A stretch of 64,000 bases of DNA from the NCBI GenBank assembly GCA_036396795.1, contig DASWKF010000097.1, positions 85,161-149,160 on the forward strand. The letters are read 5' to 3'. Under the pieces are notes generated by a model. It did no database searches, was not told where the DNA came from, and saw nothing but the letters and a program-made list of their open reading frames with translations. Positions 8,718 to 17,011 of the stretch are shown piece by piece. The position numbers were made by a program, and so were the translations under genes. The stretch is from JAHEEM01 sp036396795 (GTDB lineage: Bacteria; Pseudomonadota; Gammaproteobacteria; Steroidobacterales; Rariloculaceae). Each line of letters opens with the position of its first letter. The first letter of the stretch is position 1.

Positions 8718-9096
8718 CCGCCACCGTCTCAGCGCGGTGCCGCCCGGCCGCCGCGAGCCTATCGAGATAGCGCTGCCATTTCTCGCGGTAGCGAGCGCCG
8801 AGCTCGTAGAGATTCGCCCAAGTGTAGAGCCCGGTGTCGTGGCCGTCGTCGAACACCAGCCTGATGGCATACCGGCCGACGGGTTCGATACGGTCAATGT
8901 TGACTTCTTCTTTCCCCCAAACCAATACGCCCTCGCCCCCGCCATGGCCGGCGACCTCGGCGGACGGCGAGTGCACGCGCAGGTATTCGGCGGTCAGCTC
9001 GAAGCAGTTGCCGTCCGCAAAGCTGATTTCCAGGCAGCGCGAACGCTTTTTCAGCTTGATCTCCGTCGGCGAGGGTGGCAGTTCCGCGGCCGTCAT
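8704..9096 (-). CDS. DUF971 (gamma-butyrobetaine hydroxylase-like N-terminal) protein
   Basis: A 130-residue protein with the DUF971 pattern: PTEIKLKKRSRCLEISFADG, a middle EYLRVHSPSAEV, then VGRYAIRLVFDDGHDTGLYTW and YLYELG-like ending. The same fold forms the N-terminal domain of gamma-butyrobetaine dioxygenase, but stand-alone copies have no settled role. Linkage of DUF971 to hslVU and ubiE recurs in Beta- and Gammaproteobacteria. Its ATG overlaps the hslU TGA by four bases (9093-9096), so it is likely co-translated with the protease genes. Confidence 0.85.
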   Translation of the reverse strand: MTAAELPPSPTEIKLKKRSRCLEISFADGNCFELTAEYLRVHSPSAEVAGHGGGEGVLVWGKEEVNIDRIEPVGRYAIRLVFDDGHDTGLYTWANLYELGARYREKWQRYLDRLAAAGRHRAETVADDGR

Positions 9097-10400
9097 AGAA
9101 TGTACCGGCTCAGATCCTCGTCACGGACGAGCTCGCCGAGGTGCTCATCGACATAGTCGGCGTCGATCTCGACGGCGCGGCCGCCGCTGTCAGCCGCTTC
9201 GAACGAAATCGTTTCGAGGAGTCGTTCCATGACGGTGTGAAGGCGGCGCGCGCCGATGTTCTCGTTGCGCTCGTTGACCTGGAATGCGACCTCGGCGACG
9301 CGCCGGATACCGCTGTCGGTGAAGCTCAGCTGCATCGATTCGGTGCGCATCAGCGCCGCGTACTGCTCGGTGAGGGATGCATCCGGCTCGGTGAGGATAC
9401 GGACGAAATCGCCGGTATTCAGGGCATCGAGCTCGACGCGAATCGGGAACCGCCCCTGCAGCTCGGGAATCAGGTCCGACGGCTTGGCGCTGCTGAAGGC
9501 GCCTGAGGCGATGAATAGAATATGGTCGGTGCGCACCATGCCGTAACGCGTGCTCACGGTGCAACCTTCCACGAGCGGCAGAAGATCCCTCTGCACGCCT
9601 TCTCGCGATACGTCGGCACCGAGCGTGTCGGATCGCCTCGCGACTTTGTCGAGCTCGTCGATGAAGACGATACCGTTCTGCTCGACCGCCGTCAGCGCTT
9701 GCAGCTTGATGTCTTCCTCGTTGACGAGCTTAGCGGCTTCCTCGTCGGTCAAAAGCTTCATCGCCTCTTTGACCTTGACTTTGCGCGTTCGGCGCCGGCC
9801 GCCCGACACCGACTGAAACATGCTCTGAAGCTGACTGGTCATCTCCTCCATCCCCGGCGGTGCCATGATTTCGACGCCGAACGCCTGCGACTGGACGTCG
9901 ATCTCGACCTCGCGCTCATCGAGATCCCTCTCCCGGAGCATCTTGCGGAAACGCTGCCGCGTGTCGCCGGCATCGTCGGTGTTCTTGGGGCGCGGCAGCA
10001 GGACATCGAGCATTCGGTCCTCGGCGGCATCCTGGGCGCGGTGCCTGACCTTGCCGAGTTCCGACTCCCGGATCATCTTGACCGCCATGTCGGCGAGGTC
10101 GCGGACAATCGAGTCGACCTCGCGCCCCACGTAGCCGACCTCGGTGAACTTGGTGGCCTCCACCTTTATGAACGGTGCTTTCGCCAACTTCGCCAAGCGC
10201 CGCGCGATCTCGGTCTTGCCGACGCCGGTCGGACCGATCATGAGTATGTTCTTCGGCGTGATCTCGCTGCGCAGCGGCTCACCGACCTGAGCTCGGCGCC
10301 AACGGTTTCGCAACGCGATTGCGACGGCGCGCTTGGCTTGGAGCTGACCGACGATGTGCTTGTCCAGTTCCTGCACGATTTCGCGGGGTGTCATCGACAT
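9093..10400 (-). CDS. hslU: HslU, ATPase subunit of the HslVU protease
   Basis: AAA+ unfoldase of 435 residues (E. coli 443) that recognises substrates and feeds them to HslV. Visible features are the N-terminal MTPREIVQELDKHIVGQ, Walker A GPTGVGKTEIARR, the pore motif YVGRE, Walker B GIVFIDELDK, sensor-2 region GARRLHTVMERLLE and the C-terminal YIL that docks into HslV. Two closely spaced ATG codons (10400, 10394) could start it. It lies 19 nt after hslV. Confidence 0.98.
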   Translation of the reverse strand: MSMTPREIVQELDKHIVGQLQAKRAVAIALRNRWRRAQVGEPLRSEITPKNILMIGPTGVGKTEIARRLAKLAKAPFIKVEATKFTEVGYVGREVDSIVRDLADMAVKMIRESELGKVRHRAQDAAEDRMLDVLLPRPKNTDDAGDTRQRFRKMLRERDLDEREVEIDVQSQAFGVEIMAPPGMEEMTSQLQSMFQSVSGGRRRTRKVKVKEAMKLLTDEEAAKLVNEEDIKLQALTAVEQNGIVFIDELDKVARRSDTLGADVSREGVQRDLLPLVEGCTVSTRYGMVRTDHILFIASGAFSSAKPSDLIPELQGRFPIRVELDALNTGDFVRILTEPDASLTEQYAALMRTESMQLSFTDSGIRRVAEVAFQVNERNENIGARRLHTVMERLLETISFEAADSGGRAVEIDADYVDEHLGELVRDEDLSRYIL

Positions 10401-10419
10401 TTCAAATGCCCGCTCGGCT

Positions 10420-10950
10420 CTAGAGTTCCTCGATCGTAATCATGTGATTGGTGTAGATGCAGATATCGCCGGCGATTTTCAACGCCTTCTCGACGATGTC
10501 TCGAGCACTGAGGTCCGTGTTGTCCAGTAAAGCCTGCGCGGCGGCTTGAGCGTACGCCCCGCCTGAACCGATAGCGAGCAACTCTTTCTCCGGCTCAATC
10601 ACGTCGCCCGTGCCGGAGATCAGCAGCGAACGCTCCGGGTCGGCGACGCAGAGCAGGGCCTCGAGCCTTCTGAGCATGCGGTCCGTGCGCCAGTCCTTGG
10701 CCAGCTCGATGGCCGCGCGCGTGAGGTTGCCATACTGGTCGAGCTTCTTCTCGAAGTACTCGAACAGCGTGAAGGCATCGGCGGCTCCGCCCGCAAAGCC
10801 CGCCAGAACCCTGCCGTCGTGGAGCCGGCGCACTTTGCGCGCATTGCTCTTCATGACCTTGTCACCGAGCGTCACCTGGCCGTCGCCCCCAACGGCGACG
10901 CGCCCGCCGCGACGTACGGAAACGATCGTTGTACCGTGAAATCCACTCAT
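10420..10950 (-). CDS. hslV: HslV, peptidase subunit of the HslVU protease
   Basis: Proteasome-like Ntn hydrolase of 176 residues. The nucleophile is the Thr at residue 7 in TTIVSVRRGG, preceded by a six-residue propeptide MSGFHG, longer than the single Met of E. coli. VGGDGQVTLGDKVMK and GFAGGAADAFTLFEYFEKKL are family signatures. It forms two stacked hexamers capped by HslU, degrading regulatory and misfolded proteins. It follows xerC by 28 nt and precedes hslU in the same direction. Confidence 0.98.
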   Translation of the reverse strand: MSGFHGTTIVSVRRGGRVAVGGDGQVTLGDKVMKSNARKVRRLHDGRVLAGFAGGAADAFTLFEYFEKKLDQYGNLTRAAIELAKDWRTDRMLRRLEALLCVADPERSLLISGTGDVIEPEKELLAIGSGGAYAQAAAQALLDNTDLSARDIVEKALKIAGDICIYTNHMITIEEL

Positions 10951-10978
10951 TGAGTTTCGTTAAAGAGCCCGGCTCGCG

Positions 10979-11902
10979 TCAGCGGCTCGACTCGTTTCTG
11001 CGGCGCGCCCGCGGATGCGATTGATCGTAAATCTGGGCGAGATGCTGGAAATCCAGGTGCGTATAGACCTGCGTGGTGGAAATGCTCGCATGACCGAGCA
11101 GCTCTTGGACAGCCCGCAGGTTGCGGCTCGATTCGAGCAGATGCGTGGCGAACGAGTGCCGGAGCAGGTGGGGATGAACGTTGACCCCGGCGCCCTGTCT
11201 CCTCGCCCATTGCTTCAGGCGGAGCTGGATCGTGCGCGGTGCCAGCCGGCTGCCGCGTCGCGACACGAACAACGCTTGCTCCGCGGCGCCGACGATCTCG
11301 CCGCGGAGCCGGAGCCAATGATTCAACGCATCGATTGCGCGCGCGCCCACAGGCAGCACTCGAGTCTTGTTGCCCTTACCCGTGACGCGCACGCTCCGGT
11401 CGCGCACATCGAGGTCCACGAGATCGAGCGACGTGAGCTCGGTCAACCGCAGTCCCGACGAATACAGAAGCTCGAAGATCGCCCGGTCCCGGACGGTCAG
11501 CCGGTCGTCGCCTCCGAGCGCGAGCAGCCTGGCAATCTGGTCGGTATCCAGGGTCGCGGGCAGGCGGCGCGAGGGCTTGGGCGCTTGCACGTGTATCGCG
11601 GCATTCGCGGAGAGCTCGCCGTTGCCGACCAGGAACCCGAGAAATTGGCGCAGAGCGGAAAGCCGGCGAGAGATACTTCGGGGGCTTGCCCCCTTGCGGT
11701 GACATTCGGCCGCGTAGCGGCGGACGCTGTAGGAATCGATTTGACTGAGCGCGAGCCGCTCGCGCGCGCAGAAATCGCTGAATCCCTTGAGATCCCGCTC
11801 GTAAGCCTTGAGCGTATGCGGCGACAGTCGCCGCTCGTCTTTGAGATGGCGCAAGTACGGCGCGAGGTTCAGATCACAGCTCACGTTCTTTGCGGCCGAC
11901 AT
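10979..11902 (-). CDS. xerC: XerC, tyrosine recombinase
   Basis: Site-specific recombinase of 307 residues that resolves chromosome dimers at dif with XerD. The N-terminal SAM-like domain is followed by the catalytic domain with Arg152 (SSGLRLTEL), Lys176 (GKGNKTR), His245 and Arg248 (HPHLLRHSF), His271 (LGHAS) and the nucleophile Tyr280. Placement after dapF-DUF484 is the conserved proteobacterial xerC context, which distinguishes it from xerD. ATG 11902 is chosen at the start of homology; the open frame runs on to 12115. It overlaps DUF484 by 29 nt. Confidence 0.95.
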   Translation of the reverse strand: MSAAKNVSCDLNLAPYLRHLKDERRLSPHTLKAYERDLKGFSDFCARERLALSQIDSYSVRRYAAECHRKGASPRSISRRLSALRQFLGFLVGNGELSANAAIHVQAPKPSRRLPATLDTDQIARLLALGGDDRLTVRDRAIFELLYSSGLRLTELTSLDLVDLDVRDRSVRVTGKGNKTRVLPVGARAIDALNHWLRLRGEIVGAAEQALFVSRRGSRLAPRTIQLRLKQWARRQGAGVNVHPHLLRHSFATHLLESSRNLRAVQELLGHASISTTQVYTHLDFQHLAQIYDQSHPRARRRNESSR

Positions 11903-12617
11903 CCGTCGTGGCCGACAGCCGTCCCGTGAGTGCGACTGCGACGAGCTCCCCCAGTCGGCCCAGCAAATCCATGCTCTTGGCGGGGTTGAAGTAGTCTCGG
12001 TCGCTGCTGCCGATTGCCAGGAACCCCAGTTCCGTGTCGCTTGCCAGAGGCACCAGCGCGGCCGAGCCGATTTCCGACTCGTGCCCCGGGAACAGGAAGG
12101 CCTTTTGCCTTTCACGAATGAGGCCGCAGCGCGGTCGCCCCGACTTGAGAAAGCTCGCGAAGGGCTTCAAGCCGCCGTCACTGTGGTCGACAAGTTTCAA
12201 AAAGCCGTTCCCGGTGGTTGAAAAGGCGTCGGCGGACCGGAACAAAATGAGCACGGCGCGCTCGGCGAGAAAGTCCTCACGCAGGCCGGTCTCCAGAAGC
12301 TCCAGGCGCTCGCCGGGATCCGCCGTCGCGATCAATCGCAGCGACAGGTGATGAATCTTCTCGACGAAGGCGTCGTTGACCTTAGCCACGGCCACCAGAT
12401 CCCGAAGCTGTCGCTCCAAGTCGGCGCTCCGCTGTCGCAGCAGGGCGACTTGGCGCTCCACCAGCGATACCGCGCCGCCGGTCTCATGCGCAAGCTCCAA
12501 CTTGAGCAAAAGCTTCCGGTAGCGATTGAAAAAATCCGGGTGGGCTTCCAAGTAGGCCGCGACTTCATACTCCCCGAGTGCCTCCCGGGAGGCCATTTCG
12601 CCCTGGCTGTGACTCAT
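11874..12617 (-). CDS. DUF484 family protein
   Basis: A 247-residue cytoplasmic protein of the DUF484 family, the gene normally between dapF and xerC in Proteobacteria. The N-terminus VAAYLEAHPDFFNRYRKLL is diagnostic. A heptad-rich segment (residues 45-75, LVERQVALLRQRSADLERQL) suggests a short coiled coil, followed by a GAF-like alpha/beta domain containing GSAALVPLASDTELGFLAIGS. Function is unknown. The start overlaps the dapF stop as ATGA (12614-12617) and the 3' end overlaps xerC. Confidence 0.88.
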   Translation of the reverse strand: MSHSQGEMASREALGEYEVAAYLEAHPDFFNRYRKLLLKLELAHETGGAVSLVERQVALLRQRSADLERQLRDLVAVAKVNDAFVEKIHHLSLRLIATADPGERLELLETGLREDFLAERAVLILFRSADAFSTTGNGFLKLVDHSDGGLKPFASFLKSGRPRCGLIRERQKAFLFPGHESEIGSAALVPLASDTELGFLAIGSSDRDYFNPAKSMDLLGRLGELVAVALTGRLSATTDVGRKEREL

Positions 12618-13438
12618 AGCTCTATCTGCCCCTCGTAAACAGCGTTAGTCTGCCCGCATAACCACAGGGCCTCGCCCGGCCCTGGCCACCGAACTTCCAG
12701 CATGCCACCTGGAAGGTCGACTTGCACCTCTGCCCCCAGTCGCTCCCAACGGCGTCCCATCGCGACCGCCGCGGCGGCGCCGGTGCCGCAGGCGGGGGTT
12801 TCTCCGACGCCGCGCTCGAAGACTCGAAGCCTGATCTGCTTGTCGCTCACGTATTCCATGAAACCCACGTTGACGCCGGCTGGAAACTCCGGGTGCTTCT
12901 GAAAAGCGGCTCCAAGTATACCGACTGGCGCGCGATCCACGGAATCCGCGGCGATGACGATGTGCGGGTTGCCCATCGACACAGCGCCGCAAGAGACGTC
13001 AGTCCCGGAGACTCGCAGCGTATAGACCTTCTCCTTGGGCCGCGACGTGAGAAATACCCTCGAGGGCTCGAAGCTCGGCACGCCCAAGCTCACGCTCACC
13101 TGCCCGCCGCGCATTCGTCGCGCCTCCACGACGCCGCTCGGGCTCGCCAGCTTCAGCTCCGTTTGGCCGCGCTCCGCGCCCAGGAACTCGGCGAGACAGC
13201 GAACACCGTTGCCGCACTGCTCCACTTCCGCGCCATCGGCGTTGAAAACCCGGTACCCGGCATCGACCTCGGGCGAATCCGCGGCGACGAGCAGCAACAG
13301 CTGGTCGAAACCGACGCCGAGGCGACGGTCCGCCCGCTGCCGGACCCAGTCACCGTCGGGCAAGGCGACGCTGCTCGGCCATTTCAGGACCATGAAGTCG
13401 TTGCCGGCTGCTTGCATCTTGGTGAACTTGAGCTTCAT
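12614..13438 (-). CDS. dapF: Diaminopimelate epimerase
   Basis: PLP-independent epimerase of 274 residues converting LL- to meso-diaminopimelate for lysine and peptidoglycan. The two catalytic cysteines are in the expected motifs: NADGAEVEQCGNGVRC and ETPACGTGAAAAV. The N-terminus MKLKFTKMQAAGNDFMV is typical. It is the first gene of a minus-strand series extending to ubiB, every junction being an overlap or at most 28 nt, so it may head a nine-gene operon. Confidence 0.97.
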   Translation of the reverse strand: MKLKFTKMQAAGNDFMVLKWPSSVALPDGDWVRQRADRRLGVGFDQLLLLVAADSPEVDAGYRVFNADGAEVEQCGNGVRCLAEFLGAERGQTELKLASPSGVVEARRMRGGQVSVSLGVPSFEPSRVFLTSRPKEKVYTLRVSGTDVSCGAVSMGNPHIVIAADSVDRAPVGILGAAFQKHPEFPAGVNVGFMEYVSDKQIRLRVFERGVGETPACGTGAAAAVAMGRRWERLGAEVQVDLPGGMLEVRWPGPGEALWLCGQTNAVYEGQIEL

Positions 13439-13539
13439 GCTGCTGGAATTGCATCGCCCGTGCGGTTAAGTTGTTCGGCCTTTGATCGAGCGCCGTCGAT
13501 GCGGCCTCTGCTTGACGTCCGGCCGAAAGGCCGACGCCG

Positions 13540-13545
13540 ATTATA
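13540..13545 (-). promoter_or_regulatory. Possible -10 element for the dapF operon
   Basis: Read on the minus strand these bases are a perfect TATAAT, about 100 nt upstream of dapF. No -35 hexamer sits at ideal spacing (TTGATC lies only 14 nt further up), so it is a weak call. The bases directly abut the GTG of ubiD on the other strand. Downstream, 13520-13533 forms a small hairpin, CGGCC-GAAA-GGCCG. Confidence 0.35.
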
Positions 13546-15039
13546 GTGGAATCACCCGGGATCAAGCCCCAAGCAAAATTTTCCGACCTCCGCAGCTTCC
13601 TCGGCAGTCTCGAAAGCCGCGGTGAGCTTGCCGAGATCGATGCGCCGGTGGATCCGAAGCTCGAGCTCACGGAGATCAGCCGTCGCACGCTGGCCAAGGG
13701 CGGGCCCGCGCTGCTGATCGCGCCGCCGGCAGGGTCCCGGGCCCGCATTCTCGCCAATCTCTTTGGCACGCGATCGCGAATCGCGGCCGCGCTCGGCGTC
13801 GACCCCGATGGCGGCTTTACCGAGCTGGGCCGGTTGCTCGCCGCGCTCAAAGCGCCGGATCCGCCGCGCGGGCTCGGCGAGCTCTGGGAGAAGCTCAGCC
13901 TCGCGCGCGAGGCCTTGAACATGGCGCCGCGCCGGCTGCGATCGGGACCCACGCAGGAGCACATTCTGGAGGGCGGAGATGTCGACCTGGCGCAGCTGCC
14001 TGTGCAGACCTGCTGGCCGGAAGACGCAGGCCCGCTGATCACCTGGGGATTGACGACCACGCGCGGGCCGACGGCGCCACGCCAGAATCTCGGTATCTAC
14101 CGCGCGCAGGTGATAGCCCGCAATCGAGTCATCATGCGTTGGTTCGCGCATCGCGGCGGCGCCACGGACTATCAAGCCTGGCGCGGTGCGAGACCCGGCG
14201 AGCCATTCCCGATCGCCATGAGCATCGGCGCCGATCCCGCCTGTATTCTGGCCGCCGTAACGCCCATACCCAACACCCTTTCGGAATACGCCTTCGCCGG
14301 CCTCCTTCGCGGCGCGAGAACCGAGCTCACGCGCTGCCGCGGCCCCGAGCTGCTCGTGCCCGCCACGGCCGAGATCACCCTCGAAGGCCACGTTGCCCCC
14401 GGGGATGTCGCCCTCGAAGGCCCTTTTGGCGACCACACCGGCTACTACAACGAGGTCGAGCAGTTTCCGGTGATGACCGTGGACCGGATCACGCACCGTA
14501 CGGACCCGATCTATCACACCACCTATACGGGCCGGCCTCCCGATGAGCCGGCGATCCTCGCTTTGGCGTTGAACGATATTTTCGTGCCGATTCTGCAGGC
14601 GCAGTTTCCCGAGATCGTGGATTTCTTCCTCCCCAGCGAAGCCTGCTCCTACCGCCTCGCCGTCGTCAGCATACGCAAGGAATACCCGGGACACGCCCGC
14701 AGGATCATGATGGGAATCTGGTCCTTCCTGCGGCAGTTCATGTACACCAAGGTCATCATTGTCGTCGACGAGGATATCGACGCGCGCAGCTGGCCGGACG
14801 TCGTGTGGGCGCTGAGCACTCGCATGGATCCCGCCAGGGACGCCATGCTCGTCGAGTCCACACCGATCGACTATCTCGATTTTGCGTCCCCAGTCGCCGG
14901 TCTCGGATCGAAACTCGGCCTGGACGCGACCAACAAGTGGCAAGGCGAGACGCAACGTGCCTGGGGCAAACCCATCCGTATGAGCGATGAGGTCGTCGCG
15001 AGAATCGACGAGCTCTGGCCGCGACTTGGCCTGGACTAG
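13546..15039 (+). CDS. ubiD: UbiD, 4-hydroxy-3-polyprenylbenzoate decarboxylase
   Basis: A prenylated-FMN decarboxylase of 497 residues, matching the E. coli size, removing the carboxyl of the ubiquinone ring precursor. Diagnostic segments are FSDLRSFLGSLESRGELAEID at the N-terminus, RNRVIMRWFAHRGGATDY, an FGDHTGYY cofactor loop and the DEDIDARSWPDVVWALSTRMDP motif with its catalytic acidic residues. The prFMN-making partner ubiX is not in the window. The start is GTG 13546, divergent from dapF with 107 nt between them. Confidence 0.96.
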   Translation: MESPGIKPQAKFSDLRSFLGSLESRGELAEIDAPVDPKLELTEISRRTLAKGGPALLIAPPAGSRARILANLFGTRSRIAAALGVDPDGGFTELGRLLAALKAPDPPRGLGELWEKLSLAREALNMAPRRLRSGPTQEHILEGGDVDLAQLPVQTCWPEDAGPLITWGLTTTRGPTAPRQNLGIYRAQVIARNRVIMRWFAHRGGATDYQAWRGARPGEPFPIAMSIGADPACILAAVTPIPNTLSEYAFAGLLRGARTELTRCRGPELLVPATAEITLEGHVAPGDVALEGPFGDHTGYYNEVEQFPVMTVDRITHRTDPIYHTTYTGRPPDEPAILALALNDIFVPILQAQFPEIVDFFLPSEACSYRLAVVSIRKEYPGHARRIMMGIWSFLRQFMYTKVIIVVDEDIDARSWPDVVWALSTRMDPARDAMLVESTPIDYLDFASPVAGLGSKLGLDATNKWQGETQRAWGKPIRMSDEVVARIDELWPRLGLD

Positions 15040-15150
15040 CGCGATTGGACATTTGGCATAATGCTGGCTAATTTATCGAGCGCAGTGAGTTTGGGTGTCT
15101 TGGAGCCGGATCGAACACGTAGAATCAGCTAGAAGCAACTGGGGAAGCTT

Positions 15151-15792
15151 ATGCGACACATCCTCGTCACGAACGCCAAGGGCGGCTGCGGCAAGAGCAC
15201 GCTGGCGACCAACCTGGCCGCGTACTTTGCTTCGGAGGGGTACCAGACGGTGCTCGCCGACTATGACCCCCAAGGGTCGGCCCTGGCCTGGCTCGACGAG
15301 CGCTCCGAGGAGTGCGCGCCGATCACGGGGATCTCGGGCTTCGACGAAGGTCTACGCCATCTGCCGCGCAGCGCCGATTTCGTGGTCATCGACGCGCCGG
15401 CTCGCTCTCACGGCAAGGAGCTCACGGAGCTGGTCAAGCACGCCGAGACCGTGATCGTTCCGGTGCTGCCTTCGCCGATCGACATCAAAGCAGCGCATTC
15501 CTTCATCGACGAGCTATTACAGCGGGGAAAAATCGAGCGGCACCAGGCGCGGGTCGCCGTCGTCGCCAACCGGGTCAAAGAGAACACGCTGATCTTCGAG
15601 GAGCTCGACGAGTATCTATCGGGTCTCAAAGTGCCCTATCTGGCCGCGCTACGCGAAGCCCAGAACTATATCCGCGCGTATCAGCGGGGGATCGGTATCC
15701 ACGAGCTGCCACCGTATCTCGCCTGGCCCGACTGGGAGCAGTGGGATCCGATCATCGAGTGGCTCGACTCTCGACGGTCCCGGCCTCGCTAA
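15151..15792 (+). CDS. Orphan ParA/MinD-family ATPase
   Basis: A 213-residue P-loop ATPase with the deviant Walker A KGGCGKSTLATNLA (signature Lys10), switch I LADYDPQGSALAWL and Walker B VVIDAPA. This is the ParA/Soj fold, which dimerises on ATP and binds DNA non-specifically. There is no adjacent parB, and the true parAB is usually near the origin in other places, so a role in positioning plasmid, carboxysome or receptor cargo cannot be chosen. GGGGA lies five bases before the ATG. Its last 41 nt overlap the hemY 3' end on the opposite strand. Confidence 0.8.
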   Translation: MRHILVTNAKGGCGKSTLATNLAAYFASEGYQTVLADYDPQGSALAWLDERSEECAPITGISGFDEGLRHLPRSADFVVIDAPARSHGKELTELVKHAETVIVPVLPSPIDIKAAHSFIDELLQRGKIERHQARVAVVANRVKENTLIFEELDEYLSGLKVPYLAALREAQNYIRAYQRGIGIHELPPYLAWPDWEQWDPIIEWLDSRRSRPR

Positions 15793-17011
15793 CATCGTCG
15801 TCGCTGCGCATCGGTGTTCGTGGGGCTCCGAGCGCGGGGAGGTCGTTCAATCCAGGCGTGACGAGCGCCAACCCGGAGCGAAATGCGCTCGCGGCTTCGT
15901 CTTCCTCGCCGAGTTCCTTCAACAGCTGCCCGTAAAGCGCGTAGGCGTCGGTCCTGGGGGAGATCGCCAGGCTCGATTCGAGGTAGCTGCGCGCCTTGCC
16001 CCAGAGTTGCGCCTTCATGCATAGCCGCGCCACCGTCAAGAGCAGCGCGGCGTCTTCGGGATGAGCCTTGAGCCACTGCTCCGCGCGTTTCAGTTGCCGG
16101 CCGGGGTCGGCGCTCTTGACGTGGCCATACGCGATCACGAGATCCTCCTGCCACTGAATCTTGAGGGCGTTCCTGACCGCCTTCTCGGCCGAATCCCCGT
16201 GGCCGAGCCCGCTCAAGCTGGTCGCGTGAATAGCCAGGAGTGCAGGCTCACGGCGGAGGCGCTGCGGCAGGCTCACCCAGAGCTGCTCGAGGGCTTCGTG
16301 GCTCAAATTAGGCCGAGCGACGTAATGCTCGAGCGCCGCGGCCGCCAGCTTCGCGATCGTGCTTGCGTCGATACGGCCATGCTGAAGTCTCGGCAGCAGC
16401 GCGAGCACGCGATCCCAATCCTTGAGCGCGCCGTGAACCCGCACCAGCAAGGCCGACGCGAGCGGATGTCCGGGATGCGCTTCCTCGATGCGGCTTAAAG
16501 TGGCCAGCGCGCGTTCGAACTCCGAATGCTCGAGCTGCAGCTCGGCTTGCGTAAGCAGTATCGCCGTCTCCGCCTCCGGCAGATCCTCGTACGCGAGCTT
16601 GAGCCAGTCGTCGCGGCGTTCGTTGGATCCTTGCAGTTGAGCCGCCCTGGCTGCGAGGAGATAGTTGATCAACGGCGAGTCGGTGCCCTTCAAGCCCTGG
16701 CTCAAGAGCCGCTCACCCTTGTGCCAGTCACCTTCCGCCACATGAATCAGGCCCCGGGTGAGCTTGTTGCCGGCGCGCCTGAGGCGCGCTTCGGCGACGG
16801 CTTCGCCAAGCCGCCGCGGGGCGCGCCAGAAAGCCGCGATGGCCCGAATGCCGAAGTAGGCCACGAACAAGACGACGATCAGCGCCGGCACCGACATCTC
16901 GACGTCGTAGCCGGCGAAGGTGATCAGCACATAGCCGCGGTCCTCGAGCAGGAAATGTGCGAGAAACGCGCCCAGGAAGATGGCCGCGAGCAGCCAAAAC
17001 GCAAATCGCAT
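15752..17011 (-). CDS. hemY: HemY, tetratricopeptide-type inner-membrane protein of the hem locus
   Basis: A 419-residue protein of the proteobacterial HemY type, not the protoporphyrinogen oxidase of the same name. Two N-terminal membrane helices (about residues 5-24 and 40-60) precede a cytoplasmic array of TPR-like helical hairpins. The signature FLAHFLLEDRGYVLITFAGYDVEMS is present. Its role in haem metabolism is unproven. ATG 17011 overlaps the hemX stop by one base. The 3' end runs 41 nt into the ParA gene tail, a convergent overlap. Confidence 0.9.
   Translation of the reverse strand: MRFAFWLLAAIFLGAFLAHFLLEDRGYVLITFAGYDVEMSVPALIVVLFVAYFGIRAIAAFWRAPRRLGEAVAEARLRRAGNKLTRGLIHVAEGDWHKGERLLSQGLKGTDSPLINYLLAARAAQLQGSNERRDDWLKLAYEDLPEAETAILLTQAELQLEHSEFERALATLSRIEEAHPGHPLASALLVRVHGALKDWDRVLALLPRLQHGRIDASTIAKLAAAALEHYVARPNLSHEALEQLWVSLPQRLRREPALLAIHATSLSGLGHGDSAEKAVRNALKIQWQEDLVIAYGHVKSADPGRQLKRAEQWLKAHPEDAALLLTVARLCMKAQLWGKARSYLESSLAISPRTDAYALYGQLLKELGEEDEAASAFRSGLALVTPGLNDLPALGAPRTPMRSDDDVSEAGTVESRATR

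Noticed and set aside
13512..13547. TTGACG and TATAGT before ubiD as a plus-strand promoter
   Set aside because: The 24-nt spacing is too long and the second hexamer includes the ubiD start codon.
15045..15074. TTGGAC with CATAAT or TAATTT before the ParA gene as a promoter
   Set aside because: The good -10 (CATAAT) is only 7 nt from the -35, and the correctly spaced hexamer matches at three of six positions.
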